Assembly (NCBI GenBank): GCA_900551945.1
Contig: URYE01000010.1
Location: 1 to 51,444, forward strand
Source of the DNA: an uncultured Eubacterium sp.
Lineage (GTDB): Bacteria; Bacillota; Clostridia; Lachnospirales; Lachnospiraceae
Length of the DNA stretch: 51,444 nt
Reading direction: 5' to 3'
Shown: positions 1 to 8,941 of the stretch, one piece after another
Numbering within the stretch: the first letter of the stretch is position 1
Layout: the number at the start of each line of letters is the position of its first letter
Made by a program: the position numbers and the translations under genes
Notes under the pieces: generated by a model
The model's database searches: none
What the model was told of the DNA's origin: nothing
What the model saw: only the letters and a program-made list of their open reading frames with translations

Positions 1-2
1 TA

Positions 3-266
3 AGAGAAGTTGGTGAAGAAACGGGGCTTGATGTATCTAATGCAGAGGGCGGATATGTGTTCACATATAAAAGAGAAAATCCGGGTGAGGGTGACAATTA
101 TTTTGTAGATGTGTATAGATTTGAAATGGACTTTGCAGAGTCAGACTTAAAGTTACAACAAGAAGAAACAGACGGTTACAAGCTTGCGACAAAGCAAGAG
201 ATTGAAGAAATCGCAAAGCAAGGAATATTCTTACATTACGACAGTATTAAGAGAGTGTTTGAATAA
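3..266 (+). CDS. Nudix hydrolase, C-terminal part (5' truncated by window edge)
   Basis: The reading frame is open from base 3 and begins inside the Nudix box: REVGEETGL matches the REXXEEXGU half of the motif whose glutamates bind the catalytic metal. The preceding GX5E half lies outside the window. Downstream are FTYKRENPGEGDN and YFVDVYRFEMDF, which look like the beta strands after the Nudix helix, and the protein ends in EEIAKQGIFLHYDSIKRVFE. Nudix enzymes hydrolyse nucleoside diphosphates linked to another moiety; the substrate cannot be told from this fragment. A GTG lies in frame at 57 but would remove the Nudix box, so the gene starts upstream of the window. It converges on the minus-strand gene at 362-886 across a strong hairpin. 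Confidence 0.8.
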   Translation, partial: REVGEETGLDVSNAEGGYVFTYKRENPGEGDNYFVDVYRFEMDFAESDLKLQQEETDGYKLATKQEIEEIAKQGIFLHYDSIKRVFE

Positions 267-290
267 ATAATATAAAGATAATAAAAATAT

Positions 291-344
291 AAAAACTGCC
301 ATAAATAATTAGCAATTAATAGCTAATTATTTATGGCAGTTTTT
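291..344. terminator. bidirectional intrinsic terminator between convergent genes
   Basis: A perfect inverted repeat: AAAAACTGCC plus the following AT-rich arm (291-313) pairs with the arm at 322-344, leaving an 8-nt loop. The stem is flanked by an A-run on the left and a T-run on the right, so it can terminate transcription from both sides. It sits between the stop codon of the Nudix gene and the 3' end of the minus-strand gene at 362. Confidence 0.85.
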
Positions 345-361
345 GTGTTATAAATATATAT

Positions 362-886
362 TTATCTAACAATACACTTACTAAGTGCTTCATCAATAGC
401 ATTAAGTATCATAGTGGAAGTATATTTATTATCAGCCTTATATGATATATTCTTAGCAGTTCCATTTTTCATAACTTCATTTGCAATCTCATCAAATACA
501 TTTTGGATAAGAGGATACATAGTAGTTATTGAGTCAGATACATTTACCATTTCAATATTGTTAATATTATTTTTATCAACAGTCACTTGAATGTCAACAG
601 GATTTCCATTGAGTGAAAGAGAGGCAGTATATACCCCAGGAATATATGTATTACCTTGCACAGATGTGTTGTTGCTTTCAACAGTTTCATTAGTACTATT
701 TGAAACCACATTATCAGAACTAGTTTTGGCATTAGAATTATATATGTTATTACTTGAAGATGGTGCAGGTTCACTGTTTAAACTTAATGCAATTATTATA
801 ATAAGCAAAATCACAGCTACTATAGCAACCCCAGCCATTATCAAACGTTTCATTGGAATAACAACAATTTTAGTAGAAGAACTCAT
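362..886 (-). CDS. membrane-anchored protein with a degenerate FMN-binding-like domain
   Basis: A protein of 174 residues. A single hydrophobic helix (LIMAGVAIVAVILLIIIIAL, about residues 15-35) is followed by a Ser/Asn-rich linker (about 38-80), then a small C-terminal domain beginning PGVYTASLSLNG and ending STMILNAIDEALSK. The order GxYxxS, a VxVxxNxIxxIxxV strand pattern and a terminal TSxxxxxAIxEAL helix recalls the FMN-binding domain (PF04205), but the flavin-attachment motif SGATxTS is replaced by ISYKADNKYTS, so covalent flavin binding is not expected. The start is ATG at 886 because AAGGAA is 8 nt upstream; a GTG at 892 would touch that site. The topology suggests an extracytoplasmic domain. 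The function is unknown and the family link is tentative. Confidence 0.6.
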   Translation of the reverse strand: MSSSTKIVVIPMKRLIMAGVAIVAVILLIIIIALSLNSEPAPSSSNNIYNSNAKTSSDNVVSNSTNETVESNNTSVQGNTYIPGVYTASLSLNGNPVDIQVTVDKNNINNIEMVNVSDSITTMYPLIQNVFDEIANEVMKNGTAKNISYKADNKYTSTMILNAIDEALSKCIVR

Positions 887-975
887 GCGCACACTTCCTT
901 AAATAATAATAATCTCCTATATAGGCTGTTATAATTATATGCGTAGGATTTCTTAATATGCCAAATAAAATAACA

Positions 976-1003
976 TTGACATTAAAATCAAATATAGTAT
1001 AAT
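976..1003 (+). promoter_or_regulatory. probable sigma-A promoter of addBA
   Basis: TTGACA at 976-981 and TATAAT at 998-1003 are both exact consensus hexamers separated by 16 nt, about 50 nt upstream of the addB ATG. Confidence 0.65.
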
Positions 1004-1055
1004 TAAATAAAAGAACATATGTTTGCATAAAGCTAGATTAGAAAAGAGGTAATGT

Positions 1056-4000
1056 ATGTCCCTGCAATTAGTTATAGGAAGCTCTGGTTATGGTAAATCG
1101 ACTTATATATATGAGAATATAATAAAAAAGTCAATTGATAATCCAGACAGTAATTATATAGTAGTTGTACCAGAACAGTACACTATGGAAACACAAAAAA
1201 AGCTAGTAATGTTACACCCGAACAAAGGAATACTTAACATAGACGTTGTCAGTTTTGAAAGATTGGCTTATAAGGTATTTGAAGAAGTTGGTGGAGAGAA
1301 TAGAACAGTAATAGACGATACAGGTAAGAATTTAATAATAAGACACGTTCTTGAGAACTGCAAAAGGCAGTTAGGCTTTTTTGGAAATAGTATTAATAAG
1401 ACAGGCTTTGTATCAGAGTTAAAGTCAGTTATATCAGAACTTTTACAGTATGATATAGGAATAGATAAGCTTGATTTAATAAGACAGTCACAAGACATTG
1501 AAAAAAACAGACAATTAAGTGCAAAGCTTGAAGATGTAAGTCTTGTATATAGTCAGTTTAAAGAATATATGAGCGACAACTATATAACATCAGAAGAAAT
1601 TCTTGACGTATTATGCAGTATAGTTGACAAGTCAGAGATTATAAAAGACAGCGAGATAGTATTTGATGGCTTTACAGGTTTTACGCCAATTCAGTACAAG
1701 TTAATAAGATTGCTTCTTGTACTTTGTAGACAGATATGTGTTACTGTGACAGCCGATGCAAAAGAACAAGTTAATATCTATGATGGTATGCAAAATCTTT
1801 TCTTTATGAGTAAAGATATGGTAAGCAAGCTTCATAGGATATGCGATGAGCAACACGTTACAGTCGAAGAAAATATTTTACTTAACGATAAGAGTAAGTC
1901 AAGATTTTCACAATCAGGTGAGTTAAGTTTTCTTGAACAAAATTTATTTAGATATAATCACAATAGATATTACAACAAAGCTGACAATATAAAAATATTT
2001 GCCGCTGCTACTCCAAAAGAAGAAATTCAATACGCAATTTCTAACATAATGATAATGACTAGAAAGTTAGGTTATAGATATAAAGATATAGCAATTGTAA
2101 GTGGTGATATGGCGCAATACGGAACTATGGCAGGTAATATGTTACAGCAAAATGATATACCATTTTTCGTTGACCAAAAAAGGGCAGTTACAGATAATCC
2201 ATTTGTTGAAATGATAAGAAGTGCGCTTGAGATTGTAGAAAAAGGCTTTTCCTATGACAGTGTAATAAGATATCTAAGAACGGGTATGACTGATATTTCA
2301 AGAAATGATACAGATATGCTTGACAATTATTGTCTGGCTACTGGTATAAGGGGCAGAAGTGCTTGGTATAACGAGTGGAAGAAAAAGAGCCGCCGTAAGA
2401 ATAAGATGTATGACTATGAACGTCTTGAAAATTTAAGAAGCATTATTGTAGAGCCATTAAAGGAGCTTGATAGTGCATTAAGACAAAAAAATGCAACGGT
2501 AAGAGATTATGTAACAGCACTTTATTATTTTATAGCAGGAATGGATTGCCAACATAAGATAGAAGAATTATCACAGCTTGAAGATACGGGCAATGAATAT
2601 GGTCAGCTTTACAAAAAGGTTATGGAGTTATTTGACAAAATAGTAACACTTTTAGGGGAAGAACGTGTATCTGTTAAGGAATTTAGAAAGATAATTGACG
2701 CAGGTTTTGATGAAATCAAGGTCGGACTTATTCCACCGACTGCTGACTGTGTTGTAGTAGGTGATATTGAAAGAACACGACTTGACAATATTAAGGTATT
2801 GTTTTTCGTTGGAGTAAATGACGGTATTGTGCCTAAGAAAAATGACAACAAGGGAATACTTTCAGAAGCAGATAGAAGCTTATTAGAAGAAATGGACGTA
2901 ATGTTGTCACCATCTTCAAGAGAAAAAGCATTTGTTCAAAAGTTCTATTTGTATCTTATAATGACTAAAACAAATGAAAAGCTTTATATAACATTTGCCA
3001 AAAAAGACAGCGAAGGAAAAGCACTTATGCCATCGTATCTTTTGCGAAACATGAGAATAATGTATCCAAAGTTAGAAGTTGATGGATGGGAACTTGAAGA
3101 TGATACTCAAAGAAAATATATCAAGATACCAAAGTCTTCTATAGAATGGTCAGAGGAGAATTATATTAAGGCTTTAAGTGAAAATGTTGTTAATAATATG
3201 TACGGTGACAATATTGAAGGAAGTGTAACGGCATTTGAAAGTTATGCGGCGTGTCAGTTTGCATATTATTTGCAGTATGGTCTAAGGCTTGAAGATAGAG
3301 AAGAATATAACTTTAGAGTAAGTGATTTCGGTACTATTTTGCATAGAGTAATAGAAGAAGTGTCTGTGCAGTTAAAGAAAGAAAATAAGTCATTTTCACT
3401 GTTAAAAGATGATGAGAGAAGAAGCTTTGTTACAGACAGTATCAAACGCCTTGCAGATAAGGAAGAATATAGCATACTCAAAGATACAACAAGAAATCAA
3501 TTTATGATAAAGCGAATGACAGAACTTGCAGACAGAACGATATGGGCGATTGGTAAGCAACTGGAAAATGGAGTGTTTAGACCAGATGCTTATGAAAAGA
3601 CATTTGAGCTTGCAGGAGAAGTTGTTGAAAAGAAAAAGACACTTTCAATGATAGGTAAGATTGATAGAATTGATATATGTGAAGATGAAAACAATGTATA
3701 TGTAAGGATTGTTGATTATAAATCGGGAAAGTCAGATTTTGAGTTGTTAAAGACTTACTATGGCTTAAAGCTTCAACTTATTATGTATATGAAAGCAGCT
3801 AAGTATATTGAGCAGAAGCGTTATAATGGCAAAAATGTTGTTCCAGCAGGTGTTTTGTATTTTAATATGGATAATCCAATAATAGATATGACTGATGACG
3901 CACTAGAATTTTCAAAGCTTAGTGAAGAAGAACAAAAGGAATGTGTTAATACTAAAATACAAGAAGCATTGAAAATGAAAGGTGTTGTCAATGATAATGT

Positions 4001-4394
4001 AGATATTATTAAGAAAATGGACGATACAGACGGAAAGTCGCTTAACATTCCAATAGCGTTTAAAAAGGGCGGTCAAGAATTAGACGAAAGAAAAAGTAAG
4101 ACTATGACAACAACACAGTTTGATATGCTTGAAAAGTTCGTATCTGGTAAGACATTAGAAATGACTAAGCAAATATATGACGGAGAGCTTAGTATTAATC
4201 CGTACAAACAGTCAGACAGAACAGCTTGTGATTACTGTGAGTTTAGTGCCGTATGTGGTTTTTCACCAGACCTTAATGGAAGTCAATATAAGGTATTAAA
4301 GAAATTCAATGACGAAGAACTGTGGAAGAAGATTAAGGAGGGGGCAAGTGACGATGGCAAACAACTGGACGTTAGAGCAAAAGAAAGCGATTGA
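1056..4394 (+). CDS. addB: ATP-dependent helicase/deoxyribonuclease subunit B
   Basis: AddB (RexB), the B subunit of the AddAB complex that resects double-strand DNA ends and recognises Chi for RecA-dependent repair. The protein is 1112 residues, in the usual size range. The N-terminus carries a P-loop GSSGYGKST (residues 8-16). The helicase-like region is degenerate, as is normal for AddB. The C-terminal nuclease domain shows DRIDICEDEN...VRIVDYKSGK, and the 4Fe-4S cysteines near the end appear in ACDYCEFSAVCGF; the first cluster cysteine is probably in the AACQFAYYLQYGL segment. The start is ATG at 1056 preceded by AAAAGAGG. It overlaps addA by 41 nt, implying translational coupling and a 1:1 complex. 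Confidence 0.95.
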   Translation: MSLQLVIGSSGYGKSTYIYENIIKKSIDNPDSNYIVVVPEQYTMETQKKLVMLHPNKGILNIDVVSFERLAYKVFEEVGGENRTVIDDTGKNLIIRHVLENCKRQLGFFGNSINKTGFVSELKSVISELLQYDIGIDKLDLIRQSQDIEKNRQLSAKLEDVSLVYSQFKEYMSDNYITSEEILDVLCSIVDKSEIIKDSEIVFDGFTGFTPIQYKLIRLLLVLCRQICVTVTADAKEQVNIYDGMQNLFFMSKDMVSKLHRICDEQHVTVEENILLNDKSKSRFSQSGELSFLEQNLFRYNHNRYYNKADNIKIFAAATPKEEIQYAISNIMIMTRKLGYRYKDIAIVSGDMAQYGTMAGNMLQQNDIPFFVDQKRAVTDNPFVEMIRSALEIVEKGFSYDSVIRYLRTGMTDISRNDTDMLDNYCLATGIRGRSAWYNEWKKKSRRKNKMYDYERLENLRSIIVEPLKELDSALRQKNATVRDYVTALYYFIAGMDCQHKIEELSQLEDTGNEYGQLYKKVMELFDKIVTLLGEERVSVKEFRKIIDAGFDEIKVGLIPPTADCVVVGDIERTRLDNIKVLFFVGVNDGIVPKKNDNKGILSEADRSLLEEMDVMLSPSSREKAFVQKFYLYLIMTKTNEKLYITFAKKDSEGKALMPSYLLRNMRIMYPKLEVDGWELEDDTQRKYIKIPKSSIEWSEENYIKALSENVVNNMYGDNIEGSVTAFESYAACQFAYYLQYGLRLEDREEYNFRVSDFGTILHRVIEEVSVQLKKENKSFSLLKDDERRSFVTDSIKRLADKEEYSILKDTTRNQFMIKRMTELADRTIWAIGKQLENGVFRPDAYEKTFELAGEVVEKKKTLSMIGKIDRIDICEDENNVYVRIVDYKSGKSDFELLKTYYGLKLQLIMYMKAAKYIEQKRYNGKNVVPAGVLYFNMDNPIIDMTDDALEFSKLSEEEQKECVNTKIQEALKMKGVVNDNVDIIKKMDDTDGKSLNIPIAFKKGGQELDERKSKTMTTTQFDMLEKFVSGKTLEMTKQIYDGELSINPYKQSDRTACDYCEFSAVCGFSPDLNGSQYKVLKKFNDEELWKKIKEGASDDGKQLDVRAKESD

Positions 4395-7300
4395 GCTTGA
4401 CAATAGAAATATATTAGTATCAGCGGCAGCAGGTTCGGGAAAGACAGCAGTACTTGTTGAGCGCATTATACAAAAGATTGTATCAGAAGATAATCCTGTT
4501 GATATAGATAAAATGGTTATTGTTACATTTACAAAGGCAGCAGCTTCTGAAATGAAACAACGAATAAGAGAATCTATAGAAAGTTATTTAGATAAAGAAC
4601 CTGAAAATGCAAGACTTCAAAGACAACTTACATTAATTAACAATGCACAGATAACTACAATAGACAGTTTTTGTCTTAACATTATAAGGAATTATTTTAC
4701 GGATATTGATATAGACCCCGGTTTTAGAACAGCGGATGAGGGGGAGATTAAGCTTCTTGAACACGATGTAATGGAACAACTGCTTGAAGATTATTACGCA
4801 GAAGGTAGTGATGAATTTATACATTTTGTTGATGGATATGGAACGGGCAGAGATGATACGGCAATAGAAAGTATTATTCTTAAATTATATAATTTTGCAA
4901 GAAGTTATCCGTGGCAAGACGAGTGGTTTGCTTCAGCTTTAAGTCTGTATGATATTGACAGCGAAGAAGCTTTTGAAAATAATTTAGCAGTAAGATATCT
5001 TAAGGATTATGTGTTTAGAAGACTTAATGATTATTATAAAAAATATGAAGTTTATAAAGCTATGTGTGATGAAGTAGATGGCCCTAAGCAATATAATGAA
5101 GCTATAACAGATGATAGTAATGCAATAAGCTTAATGTTAGGTTCTAATACATTTAATGACTTAGCCAAAAGAGTAAGGCTTATGAGTTTTACAGCATTGG
5201 GAAGAAAAAAGGTGGCTGATGTATCAGAAGAAAAAAAGGCTTATATTAAAGACGGTCGTGATGACTTTAAGAATTTTTTAACAAAAACTTTAAAGGGCAA
5301 AATCTTTACACAAGACGTTACGGGTATGATACAAAATATTAAAGAAAATTACGAAGCAGTATCAGTAATGATAAAACTTGCAAAAGATTTTTCTGACAGA
5401 ATACAGGCTGAAAAAAGAGATAGAAATATTATTGACTTTAATGATATGGAGCATTTGGCGTTAAATGTACTTGTTCATCGAGAAAGTGGTGTAAGTACAT
5501 ATACAGATGCTAGTGATATTTTAAGTGAGTATTATTCAGAAATATTAATTGACGAATATCAGGACAGTAATATGCTTCAAGAAGAAATTCTAACAGCAGT
5601 ATCAAAGGGGAAAGTTAATCCAGAATACAATAATATATATATGGTTGGTGACGTTAAGCAAAGTATATATCGCTTTAGAATGGCAAGACCACAGTTATTT
5701 ATGGAAAAGTATAACACTTATACGAATGACGAAAGTAAATGTCAAAAGATTGAATTACAAAAGAACTTTAGAAGTCGTAAAAATGTTCTTGAATGTACCA
5801 ACGATGTATTTAAAATGGCAATGAATGTGGATTATACAGGTGTGTTATATGATGACTCGGCAAAACTTAATGTTGGTTTTGACTATGACAACAATGATAA
5901 TACACTTGATAATAATTTATGTGTAACTTTTGGTGCAGACAACGCAACAGAAATATTACTTGTAAGTCCCAAAGAGCCAGAAGACGAAGAAATAACACAA
6001 GAAGATAATAATATAAAAGATGTTAATAAAGCTGTTGATTTAAGTGGTAGTGTTAGTCAAAGTAAAAATAAAAAAGTTAATAATATATTGCTAGATGAGG
6101 AATTAACTTCAAAGGAACAACAAGCAAGAGCTATTGCAAATCGTATTAAACAACTTGTTGAAGGTGACACAAAAAGACCATATATGGTATATGATAAAAA
6201 ATGTGCAGAAGGTTATAGGAGAATTAAGTATTCAGATATAGTAATACTGTTAAGAACAATCACAGGTTGGGCAGATGTATTTGTAAATGAGCTTATGAAT
6301 AATGGAATACCTGCATATTCAGACGCAACAACGGGATATTTTAATGTAAGAGAGATTAAGTTAATAATTAATTATCTTACAATAATAGACAATCCATTAC
6401 AGGATATACCTATGGCAGCAGTTATGCTTTCTTATTTTGGCAAGTTTGATACAGACGAGTTGTCAAAGATAAGGCTTATTGATAGAAAGAGATGTTTGTA
6501 TACAATAATGTCTGATATAGCAGAATATGTAAAGTTGGTAAATGACGATAATAAGACGAGTCTTTTATTAAAAGATAATTTAGCTAAATCAGATAATATA
6601 AGTAATTTGGATAATAATTGTATAACTACATCTTTAAAAGACGATAATTCAATTGAAAAACAAGAAGATATTAAAGATGGTGATTATTTAGAAAAAGATG
6701 TAGCTAAAGCTGTACAACAAGATTTGGGACAAGAAGCTGTTAGCTTTGAAACTTTAAGTTATATTGAAATGTATGGCTTAATGAACCTTGATGAAAAATT
6801 GATTGAAAAGATAATATCATTTGTTGAAGCTTTAGAAGTCTTTCGTCAGAAGTCAGAGCTTATGTCTATCTATAGTTTGTTATGGGAAGTTATGTATAAC
6901 ACCGGTTATTATGATTATGTAGGAACAATGCCAGCAGGTAAGGCAAGACAAGCTAATCTTGATTTGTTGCTTTCAAGAGCATCATCATTTGAAAGTACAA
7001 GTTACAATGGGTTATTTAATTTCTTAAGATATGTACAACGTATGCAGAAGTTTGAAGTTGATTTTGGTGAAGCTTCTATTTTAGGCGAGAATGAAAACCT
7101 TGTAAGAGTAATGAGTATTCATAAGAGTAAAGGACTTGAATTTCCGGTAGTATTTGTAGCCGGAATGGATAAGAAGTTAAATCTTATGGACGCAACGGGA
7201 AATGTTGTAGTAGACCAAGATTTTGGAGTTGGCACAAATGTTGTTAATCTAAATAAGCGAATTAAAAATCCAACTTGTATAAAAGCGGCAGTTGGAATTA

Positions 7301-8493
7301 AAATTACACAAGAAAGTATAAGTGAAGAATTAAGAGTATTATATGTTGCGATGACAAGAGCAAGAGAAAAGCTTATAATGGTTGGAACAGTGTCTAGTAA
7401 AAGCAAAGAAAACAAGATTAAAAAATGGCAGGACAAGGCAAGACAGATAACTAAGTTAAATGGTTTTTCTTATTCAGATGTATCAGAAGTCCAGAATTAT
7501 TTTGATGTAGTAATGCCAGTTGCCTATATGGATAACAACAGTGGAATATTTAAAATACTAGAATTAGACACATTGAATAAATCGGACATAGAACAAGAAG
7601 ATATACAAGCTAACATTTTAAAAAATAGTGATATAGCTGTTGATAAAACTGTAATAGATAGTAATATGTCACAACAAGAAACATTGAATAAATCAGACAT
7701 ACAACATAATAAAGATACAATAAATAGTGAGTCTAAAGTTGAAAATTCAGCAGAAGATTTATTGAATAAATCGGACATAACACAAGAAGAACTTCCGCCA
7801 TATCCATATAAAACAGAAGCTTCATCGAAATTAAAAGTAACTGTATCAGAATTAAAGAAAATGCAAACAGAGTCAGATATTGACGAGCAAAGTATGATGA
7901 TAGATGAATTAAAAGAAGCTCTTGAAAAGAATGACGAAGAAGAAGACAATGAGATAATACCTGACTTTATTTCTGGTGAGAAAAAAGTGCTTGTCGGTAA
8001 TGAAAGAGGTTCGGCATATCATAAAGTTATGGCTTGTCTTGATTATAGTATAGCAACATCTAAAGAAGCTATAGCAGACAATATAAAACAGATGTATGAA
8101 AGTGAAAAGTTATCAAAGGCGCAATATGACACTATAAATGTAAATGATATATATACATTTATATGCTCTGACATAGGAAAGTTAGCAAGGCAAGCATATC
8201 TTAATAGACAATTAAAACGAGAGCAGCCATTTGTATTTATAGATAAAGAAGCTGGTAATGACCTTATTATTCAAGGTGTAATTGATATGTGTATACAAGA
8301 AGCTGATGGAATTACAATAGTCGACTATAAAACAGATAAAGTGTATAGAAGTAAAAGTGGTGAAGAAGAACTTAAGAAAAGATATAAGGTACAGCTAGAT
8401 TACTATGCAAAGGCAGTAAGTCAGATAACGGGATTAAATATTAAAAGAAAATTAATATATTCATTCACACTAGGAAAAACAATACAACTCTAA
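4354..8493 (+). CDS. addA: ATP-dependent helicase/nuclease subunit A
   Basis: AddA (RexA), a UvrD-type helicase with a C-terminal nuclease, partner of AddB. The start is ATG at 4354 with AAGGAGGGGG just upstream. Visible helicase motifs in order: AAAGSGKT (24-31), VTFTKAAASEM (Ia), ILIDEYQDS (II), VGDVKQSIYRFR (III), QKNFRSRKNV (IV), VMSIHKSKGLEFPVVF (V) and LRVLYVAMTRAREKL (VI). The nuclease domain has GSAYHKVMACLD and GVIDMCIQEADG followed by IVDYKTDK. At 1379 residues it is longer than typical AddA (about 1200). The extra length is in Asp/Asn/Ser/Lys-rich insertions, one before ARAIANRIKQL, one around residues 730-790, and one before the nuclease domain that contains three LNKSDI repeats. 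All helicase and nuclease motifs are intact, so it should be functional. Confidence 0.95.
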   Translation: MANNWTLEQKKAIELDNRNILVSAAAGSGKTAVLVERIIQKIVSEDNPVDIDKMVIVTFTKAAASEMKQRIRESIESYLDKEPENARLQRQLTLINNAQITTIDSFCLNIIRNYFTDIDIDPGFRTADEGEIKLLEHDVMEQLLEDYYAEGSDEFIHFVDGYGTGRDDTAIESIILKLYNFARSYPWQDEWFASALSLYDIDSEEAFENNLAVRYLKDYVFRRLNDYYKKYEVYKAMCDEVDGPKQYNEAITDDSNAISLMLGSNTFNDLAKRVRLMSFTALGRKKVADVSEEKKAYIKDGRDDFKNFLTKTLKGKIFTQDVTGMIQNIKENYEAVSVMIKLAKDFSDRIQAEKRDRNIIDFNDMEHLALNVLVHRESGVSTYTDASDILSEYYSEILIDEYQDSNMLQEEILTAVSKGKVNPEYNNIYMVGDVKQSIYRFRMARPQLFMEKYNTYTNDESKCQKIELQKNFRSRKNVLECTNDVFKMAMNVDYTGVLYDDSAKLNVGFDYDNNDNTLDNNLCVTFGADNATEILLVSPKEPEDEEITQEDNNIKDVNKAVDLSGSVSQSKNKKVNNILLDEELTSKEQQARAIANRIKQLVEGDTKRPYMVYDKKCAEGYRRIKYSDIVILLRTITGWADVFVNELMNNGIPAYSDATTGYFNVREIKLIINYLTIIDNPLQDIPMAAVMLSYFGKFDTDELSKIRLIDRKRCLYTIMSDIAEYVKLVNDDNKTSLLLKDNLAKSDNISNLDNNCITTSLKDDNSIEKQEDIKDGDYLEKDVAKAVQQDLGQEAVSFETLSYIEMYGLMNLDEKLIEKIISFVEALEVFRQKSELMSIYSLLWEVMYNTGYYDYVGTMPAGKARQANLDLLLSRASSFESTSYNGLFNFLRYVQRMQKFEVDFGEASILGENENLVRVMSIHKSKGLEFPVVFVAGMDKKLNLMDATGNVVVDQDFGVGTNVVNLNKRIKNPTCIKAAVGIKITQESISEELRVLYVAMTRAREKLIMVGTVSSKSKENKIKKWQDKARQITKLNGFSYSDVSEVQNYFDVVMPVAYMDNNSGIFKILELDTLNKSDIEQEDIQANILKNSDIAVDKTVIDSNMSQQETLNKSDIQHNKDTINSESKVENSAEDLLNKSDITQEELPPYPYKTEASSKLKVTVSELKKMQTESDIDEQSMMIDELKEALEKNDEEEDNEIIPDFISGEKKVLVGNERGSAYHKVMACLDYSIATSKEAIADNIKQMYESEKLSKAQYDTINVNDIYTFICSDIGKLARQAYLNRQLKREQPFVFIDKEAGNDLIIQGVIDMCIQEADGITIVDYKTDKVYRSKSGEEELKKRYKVQLDYYAKAVSQITGLNIKRKLIYSFTLGKTIQL

Positions 8494-8514
8494 AAATATA
8501 TTGAAGAAATGTAA

Positions 8515-8592
8515 ATGATGAGTTATAATAAATCGCACACTAATTTAGACGAAATTCGTCAAATTATGATTAGTCAGTTAAGATTTAATTAA
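8515..8592 (+). CDS. possible 25-residue peptide ORF
   Basis: Two tandem ATGs at 8515 and 8518 open a 25-codon frame (begins MMSYNKSHTN, ends QLRFN) in the addA-8645 gap. There is no good ribosome binding site and the sequence contains an internal dyad, GACGAAATTCGTC. It could equally be untranslated leader. Confidence 0.15.
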   Translation: MMSYNKSHTNLDEIRQIMISQLRFN

Positions 8593-8618
8593 AATTTTTA
8601 AAATCTAGGAAAGGAAAA

Positions 8619-8634
8619 GCTATTTTATAATAGC
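8619..8634 (+). promoter_or_regulatory. hairpin between Shine-Dalgarno and start codon
   Basis: GCTATT-TTAT-AATAGC is a perfect 6-bp stem with a 4-nt loop. The purine-rich AGGAAAGGAAAA (8607-8618) lies directly upstream and the ATG of the next gene directly downstream (8645). The linear distance from that site to ATG is too long for normal initiation, but the hairpin would shorten it. Confidence 0.45.
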
Positions 8635-8644
8635 AGAAATTAAT

Positions 8645-8905
8645 ATGAAAAGAACATACAGCGTTAAGTTTAAGAATAAGAATAAGATGTTAAAAGATGA
8701 GGAGTCAATAGCACAGGTTAAGAATACAATTATTGAAGAAACATCAGCAACAGGTGTTGAAATAGCAGAAGAAGGACAGCTTGTAACAATTGAAGCTAAT
8801 GACGAGGAAGATTATCAGTCAATTATGAATATAGTAGTTAATGTATTTAGAAAGCTTGATGACAAGTCAGAAGTATCTTACAAATTCGGTTTAAACCGCA
8901 ACTAA
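8645..8905 (+). CDS. small hypothetical protein
   Basis: A protein of 86 residues with a basic start (MKRTYSVKFKNKNK) and an acidic remainder, no membrane segment and no cysteines. The pattern of alternating hydrophobic residues (VEIAEEGQLVTIEAND, then a helix ending MNIVVNVFRKL) suggests a compact alpha/beta fold of ferredoxin-like or ACT-like size, but I recognise no family. The ATG at 8645 is the only possible start in this frame before a stop. It has no linear Shine-Dalgarno at normal spacing; AGGAAAGG is separated from it by a hairpin. It lies 36 nt upstream of prfC and is probably co-transcribed with it. Confidence 0.65.
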   Translation: MKRTYSVKFKNKNKMLKDEESIAQVKNTIIEETSATGVEIAEEGQLVTIEANDEEDYQSIMNIVVNVFRKLDDKSEVSYKFGLNRN

Positions 8906-8941
8906 TACTAAGGAAAATAGTTATAAACAGGAGGATTAGCA

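Noticed and set aside
4309..4353. Upstream extension of addA
   Set aside because: The extra 15 codons lie inside addB and precede the strong AAGGAGGGGG site that sets the ATG at 4354.
7119..7949. Minus-strand ORFs of 105 and 141 residues inside addA
   Set aside because: They are Ser/Leu/Ile-rich antisense shadows of the addA coding frame without start signals.
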